From Hassallia byssoidea VB512170 (GTDB lineage: Bacteria; Cyanobacteriota; Cyanobacteriia; Cyanobacteriales; Nostocaceae), in NCBI RefSeq assembly GCF_000817785.2, contig NZ_JTCM02000015.1, positions 1 through 64,000 of the forward strand: a stretch of 64,000 bases of DNA. The letters are read 5' to 3'. A program made the position numbers and the translations under genes. Each line of letters opens with the position of its first letter. Within the stretch, counting starts at the first letter, position 1. Below, in pieces: positions 61,669-64,000 of this stretch. The notes beneath the pieces were generated by a model. The model did not search any database, was not told the origin of the DNA, and worked only from the letters and a program-made list of their open reading frames with translations.

Positions 61669-64000
61669 ATGCAAGCTTTGGCTGAATTTCTTCATCTACC
61701 ATCAATAGAATCGGTAATTGATTTTTCTTTTTTGACTGTTGCACCTGCAACATCTGTAATGGATGCGATCGCGCTTTTGAGTCAGGAACAAGCTAGTGCT
61801 GTCTTGGTAATCGAAGATTCGCACACTCTTGGCTGGTTTACACCCCAAGATGTTCTGCGGCTAATTTCTCATGAAGTTGACTTGAAAACTACTCAGATTT
61901 CTCAAGTCATGAATTCTTCCGTAATTACGCTGAAAAAATCTGATTTTCACGATATCGCTACAGCTTTGTCATTGTTGCGCCAACATCAGTTGAGTTTAAT
62001 TCCAATTCTTGATGAGCAAAATGAATTATTAGGTTTATTCACATTTCAAAGCATTTGTCAAGCACTAGAAACGAAAGTAAAAAAACGAGATTCTCTAGAG
62101 TCGGCGTCGCTAGTAGAGACGAATGAGGATGTATTTCGGCAACTTGTAGAAAACATTTGCGAAGTTTTCTTTGTGCGCGACCCGAAAGAGAATAAGATAC
62201 TTTATGTTAGTCCGGCTTATGAAAAAATTTGGGGACGTAAGTGCGATCGTTTGTATGAAAATCCGCTCGACTTTACCGAAGCGATTCATCCGGAAGATCG
62301 CGATCGCATTATCAAAAGCATTGCCGCCCAAACATCCGGCAAGCCTTACGAACAAGAATACAGGATTTTGCGTCCCGACGGCGAAGTGCGTTGGATTTGG
62401 TCGCGAACTTTTCCCCTCAAAAATGAATTGGGAGAAGTTTACCGCATGACTGGCATTGCTCAAGACATTACTTTGGCAAAACAAGCGGCTGAGTTGTTGC
62501 GAGAAAGTGAAAAACGCTTTCACACAATGGCTGATTCCGCACCAGTGCTTATCTGGATGGCAGACACAGACGGGCTGTGTACGTTTTGCAACCAGGCTTT
62601 ATTAGAATTCACTGGACGAACCCAAGAACAAGAATTAGGCAACGGTTGGACAGATAACATTCATCCCCAAGAGAAAGAGCGCTGTATAGATACTTACCTT
62701 TCAGCTTTTAATGCTCGTGAGTGCTTCCAGATGGAATATCGCCTCCGACGTGCAGATGGAGAGTATCGTTGGTTACTCGATAAAGCCATCCCCAGATTTA
62801 CACCTGATAATAACTTTGCTGGTTACATCGGTTGCTGCATAGATATTACCGAACTCAAGCAAACGAACGAAGAGTTAGAAACACACATAGCAGAACGCAC
62901 TAAAATTGTCAAACAAATGAATCGGCAACTAGTGCTAGAAATGGCAGATCGCCAGCATTTTGAAGACGAATTGCGGCGATCGCAGCAAATGTTGCAACTA
63001 GTGCTAAACAATATCCCCCAACGTGTTTTCTGGAAAGATAGAAATTCCGTTTACTTGGGTTGTAACCAAAATTTTGCTAATAGTGTCGGTTTTGACAATT
63101 CAGAAGATATTGTAGGTAAAACTGACTGCGATTTGCTTTGCAATCAACAAGAAGCGAGCTTTTATCGAAAGTGTGATGCGAAAGTAATGCAGACAAATAC
63201 CCCTGAATATAAGATTGTCGCACCCCACACCCGAAGAGATGGTAAACAAACTTGGTTGGAGACAAATAAAGTCCCGCTTCATAACACCGAAGGTAATGTG
63301 GTGGGTATCCTTGGCACTTTTGAAGATATTACAGTCAAAAGACAGGCAGAATTAGCATTGCGCGAAACTCAGGAGCAACTGCAAGCAATTTTAGATCATT
63401 CTCCAGCAGTTATTTATATATTAGATACCGAGAATAGATTTTTGTTGATCAACCGTCAGTATGAAAAGCTATTTAACATTACGAATAAGGAAATCGTAGG
63501 TAAAAGCGTATATGATACTTGGTCTAAAGATGTTGCCGATGGGTTTGCGGTGAATAACCGCCAAGTACTCTTAAATAATATTCCCGTAGAAGCGGAAGAA
63601 GTTGTTCCCCAAGAAGATGGGTTGCACACTTACTTATCAGTTAAGTTTCCTTTACTTGATGCCAATGGCGTTGCTTATGGTGTATGTGGAATTTCTACAG
63701 ACATTACAGAACGCAAACGCACCGAGTCAGAATTGCGCCAAAGTGAAGAACGCTTTCGCACTTTAGTTGAAGGTGTCAGAGACTACGCAATTTTTATGCT
63801 CTCACCACAAGGACAAATTGCTAGCTGGAACTTTGGCGCCCAAAGCATTACCGGATATCAAGAAGCAGAAATTATCGGGCAGCATTTCTCTTGCTTTCAA
63901 GGACTTGAGGATACTAGCAGCATAAATGAAGAATTAGAGATAGCAGCAGCAACAGGTCGATTTGAATGTGAAGGCGATCGCATCCGCAAAGATGGTTCGC
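61669..64000 (+). CDS. CBS-multi-PAS sensor protein, 5' part
   Basis: The frame is open from the ATG at 61669 to the window end (777 codons). Two CBS motifs (about 15-135: VMDAIALLSQEQASAVLVI, ISQVMNSSVITL, LIPILDEQNELLG) are followed by at least five PAS/PAC units: VRDPKENKILYVSPAYEKI, WMADTDGLCTFCNQALLEF, WKDRNSVYLGCNQNF, ILDTENRFLLINRQY and MLSPQGQIASWNFGA, several with PAC endings such as ITELKQ and ITERKR. A coiled segment (about 400-440) separates the second and third. CBS pairs bind adenosyl nucleotides and PAS domains sense small ligands or redox state. A histidine kinase or cyclase output is expected beyond the window. No ribosome-binding site exists because the heptamer array abuts the ATG; the true start might be further upstream or at Met31. 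Confidence 0.85.
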   Translation, partial: MQALAEFLHLPSIESVIDFSFLTVAPATSVMDAIALLSQEQASAVLVIEDSHTLGWFTPQDVLRLISHEVDLKTTQISQVMNSSVITLKKSDFHDIATALSLLRQHQLSLIPILDEQNELLGLFTFQSICQALETKVKKRDSLESASLVETNEDVFRQLVENICEVFFVRDPKENKILYVSPAYEKIWGRKCDRLYENPLDFTEAIHPEDRDRIIKSIAAQTSGKPYEQEYRILRPDGEVRWIWSRTFPLKNELGEVYRMTGIAQDITLAKQAAELLRESEKRFHTMADSAPVLIWMADTDGLCTFCNQALLEFTGRTQEQELGNGWTDNIHPQEKERCIDTYLSAFNARECFQMEYRLRRADGEYRWLLDKAIPRFTPDNNFAGYIGCCIDITELKQTNEELETHIAERTKIVKQMNRQLVLEMADRQHFEDELRRSQQMLQLVLNNIPQRVFWKDRNSVYLGCNQNFANSVGFDNSEDIVGKTDCDLLCNQQEASFYRKCDAKVMQTNTPEYKIVAPHTRRDGKQTWLETNKVPLHNTEGNVVGILGTFEDITVKRQAELALRETQEQLQAILDHSPAVIYILDTENRFLLINRQYEKLFNITNKEIVGKSVYDTWSKDVADGFAVNNRQVLLNNIPVEAEEVVPQEDGLHTYLSVKFPLLDANGVAYGVCGISTDITERKRTESELRQSEERFRTLVEGVRDYAIFMLSPQGQIASWNFGAQSITGYQEAEIIGQHFSCFQGLEDTSSINEELEIAAATGRFECEGDRIRKDGS

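Overview
The window comes from a filamentous, heterocyst-forming cyanobacterium (Nostocales). The evidence is frequent HIP1 octamers (GCGATCGC), a phycobiliprotein lyase gene, xisH/xisI genes, heptamer-type short tandem repeats (TTTCCCC, CAACTAA) and, decisively, a complete heterocyst glycolipid (hgl) island. The gene order matches my memory of the Anabaena sp. PCC 7120 island: cpcT, hglT, further glycosyltransferases, hgdA, hgdC, hgdB, then hglE to hglB diverging away. I could not check that synteny by search.

Layout. 1-8.7 kb: the end of one giant hybrid histidine kinase, an xisH-xisI pair, a 21-bp tandem array, and a second, paralogous hybrid kinase of 2023 residues. 8.7-25.5 kb (minus strand): an SDR epimerase, then in transcription order from 25.5 kb hglE (KS-AT-2xACP), a KR-DH protein, hglD (KS), hglC (chain-length-factor-like KS plus AT), hglA (PfaD-type enoyl reductase) and hglB (ACP-thioester reductase). 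A 1.6-kb AT-rich spacer separates these from a plus-strand run at 27.1-35.8 kb: hgdB, hgdC, hgdA, a GT2, a DUF2141 protein, a GT21-like enzyme, two decayed glycosyltransferase fragments, and hglT. Together these build a long-chain polyol by a PUFA-synthase-like route, release it reductively, add the sugar and export it for the heterocyst envelope. 36-38.2 kb holds a TPR protein and cpcT.

38.5-44.5 kb is a probable acquired island beside tRNA-Cys: a MerR-type regulator, a HerA-like ATPase, a NurA-like nuclease and a DNA methyltransferase in a tight operon, ending in decayed gene fragments. 44.6-55.3 kb is an unusual set of six minus-strand proteins carrying eight cysteine-free HMA-like domains (core GRxR motif). 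It includes a P-type ATPase without the CPC motif, an HMA-PAP2 phosphatase fusion and a DUF5132 protein, with a seven-bladed WD40 protein inserted on the other strand. This set and the HerA-NurA-methyltransferase operon are my best candidates for undescribed systems.

55.3-64 kb: a composite repeat region, a GMC oxidoreductase, a DUF4278 protein, a secreted GH10-like hydrolase and the start of a CBS-multi-PAS sensor protein that runs off the window. Repeats are very abundant throughout. Several lie inside coding sequences in frame, and one palindromic family recurs five times, all within the hgl island.
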